Shown here: piece after piece, positions 4,590 through 5,575 of the stretch
How the letters are laid out: each line of letters begins with the position of its first letter
Numbering within the stretch: position 1 is the stretch's first letter
Assembly: GCA_934569215.1 (NCBI GenBank)
Contig: CAKTKF010000098.1
Span: 1 to 5,575, forward strand
DNA: 5,575 nt
Direction of reading: 5' to 3'
Source: an uncultured Oscillospiraceae bacterium
GTDB lineage: Bacteria > Bacillota > Clostridia > Oscillospirales > Oscillospiraceae
The notes under the pieces: model-generated
What the model was told of the DNA's origin: nothing
Seen by the model: the letters and a program-made list of their open reading frames with translations, nothing else
The model's database searches: none
Made by a program: the position numbers and the translations under genes

Positions 4590-5522
4590 TCAGTCCTCAA
4601 CATCCATGTCCAGCCCCAGCTCTCTCGGCCGGAAGCGGGGGCAGACGCTTTCGGAGGTCACGATAACGGACGCCGCCAGCATAGCGCCGATCTCACAGGC
4701 CTCCTTCAGCCCCTTGCCATAGGTCAGGCCGATGGCCGCTCCCGCGCAAAAAGCGTCCCCCGCGCCGGTGGTGTCCTTCACCTCCAGCTTTCTCGCGGGG
4801 CAGTAGCCGCTCTCCCCGTGAAGGTTGGCATACACCGCGCCGTCCGCGCCCATGGTCACGATCATGGCCGGAATGTGGGCAGCCTGAACCTTCGCCGAAA
4901 TAATGGGGATCATTTCCTCCGGGGTCTTGCCGGAATAGTCATCGGAAAACAGGATCCCAGCCTCCTGCTGATTGCAGACGAAGCAATCCGTGGACTGAAG
5001 AAAATCCCGTCTTTCCAGCGCGATGCTCATATTCGCCACCACGGCATAGACCGGCTTTCCGTACTTCTGCGCCAGCCGGAAGGTGCGCTTGACGATCTCC
5101 TTGTCCATGTCGATCTCAATGACGACACTGTCCGCGTTTTGGAAGATCTCATCGCCGTCCTGTTCCAGCGTGTGGGCAATGGGCAGCAGGTTCGGCCGCT
5201 GAGAGATGGACGCGGCCACGTCCCCGTCATCGTTGAAGACTGCCAGCCATGTTCCCATGCCGTTTCTGGTCTTGCGGATATAGTCGGTGTTCACCCTGTG
5301 GCTTTTCAGCTTGCGGACAACATCCGCGCCGGTTCCGCTGTCGTCCACGAGGCTGACAAAAGTGGGGCGCAGCTCGCAGTTCGCAATGTCCTCTGCCACA
5401 TTTCGGCCGACGCCGCCATGAATCTGCTCCACGCGCCCTGCGTTCCGTCCGGTGGGGATAAATGCCGACGTGGGATACCCCTTGATATCCACAAACACCG
5501 CGCCGATGACAACCATTCCCAT
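4590..5522 (-). CDS. PfkB/ribokinase-family carbohydrate or nucleoside kinase
   Basis: The 310-residue protein is a complete cytoplasmic PfkB-family sugar kinase, transferring phosphate from ATP to a sugar-type hydroxyl. Family marks are the N-terminal GAVFVDIKG strand (7-15), GGVGRNVAE (36-44; PfkB signature 1), NQQEA (184-188; the N-x-x-E metal/phosphate motif) and DTTGAGDAF (250-258; signature 2, catalytic base D256). The D-I-K-G and GGVGRN region is closest in style to pseudouridine kinase and ribokinase, but no pseudouridine glycosidase gene is adjacent, so the substrate stays open. The start at 5522 has a strong GGAGG site seven bases upstream. The protein ends in a short acidic tail (DMDVED). 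It is the first gene of a two-gene unit with the vitamin B6 kinase, transcribed from the promoter at the window edge. Confidence 0.88.
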   Translation of the reverse strand: MGMVVIGAVFVDIKGYPTSAFIPTGRNAGRVEQIHGGVGRNVAEDIANCELRPTFVSLVDDSGTGADVVRKLKSHRVNTDYIRKTRNGMGTWLAVFNDDGDVAASISQRPNLLPIAHTLEQDGDEIFQNADSVVIEIDMDKEIVKRTFRLAQKYGKPVYAVVANMSIALERRDFLQSTDCFVCNQQEAGILFSDDYSGKTPEEMIPIISAKVQAAHIPAMIVTMGADGAVYANLHGESGYCPARKLEVKDTTGAGDAFCAGAAIGLTYGKGLKEACEIGAMLAASVIVTSESVCPRFRPRELGLDMDVED

Positions 5523-5556
5523 GATAAATCCTCCGTCTTCCTCTGTTTTTTCGATT

Positions 5557-5575
5557 ATTATACCATAGCATTTCC
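5557..5575 (-). promoter_or_regulatory. Extended -10 promoter of the kinase pair (partial)
   Basis: On the minus strand a perfect TATAAT (5557-5562) is directly preceded by TGG (5563-5565), an extended -10 arrangement. The -35 box would lie beyond the right edge. A start near 5550 gives a leader of about 28 bases carrying the GGAGG ribosome binding site. Confidence 0.75.

Noticed and set aside
4586..4603. Start of the B6 kinase at the upstream ATG (4603)
   Set aside because: It overlaps the preceding gene, its ribosome binding site is poorer, and the family start lies at the next ATG (4585).

Overview
The window looks like a chromosomal piece from a fairly GC-rich Clostridia member. My best guess is an Oscillospiraceae-type gut anaerobe. 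This is inferred from the style of the proteins, the strong purine-rich ribosome binding sites, sigma-A-like promoters and GC-rich third codon positions. There are no phage, plasmid or transposase genes.

Layout. At the left edge, on the minus strand, lies the first codons of a gene that resembles peptide chain release factor 2. Before it, also on the minus strand, is a tRNA-Arg(CCU) gene with a near-consensus promoter and its own intrinsic terminator. Reading the other way from the tRNA is a free-standing 26-codon gene for an acidic, cysteine-containing peptide. It has a structured leader, a good ribosome binding site and its own terminator, and I recognise no family for it. Next, on the plus strand, is a CPA2-type cation/proton antiporter with its own promoter and a strong terminator.

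The right half is on the minus strand. A promoter at the right edge drives a two-gene unit: a PfkB/ribokinase-family sugar or nucleoside kinase, followed four bases later by a pyridoxamine/pyridoxine kinase. Further along the same strand is a membrane-anchored peptidoglycan (polysaccharide) deacetylase with Ig-like spacer repeats. It converges on the antiporter.

The most unusual part is the intergenic stretch between the antiporter and deacetylase ends (about 2029-2204). It holds two related cloverleaf-like elements in inverted orientation. Each has three consecutive hairpins enclosed by a closing stem. The two copies differ at several helix positions by paired changes that keep the pairing, which points to conserved structure rather than chance palindromes. 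A second notable structure is an 11-bp perfect inverted repeat in front of the deacetylase. One arm of it contains the ribosome binding site, so read-through mRNA from the kinase genes could fold to hide that site.

The genes do not form one pathway. The antiporter (ion/pH homeostasis), the deacetylase (cell-wall modification) and the kinases (cofactor and sugar/nucleoside salvage) look like ordinary housekeeping functions. The interest lies mainly in the intergenic DNA and the small peptide gene.
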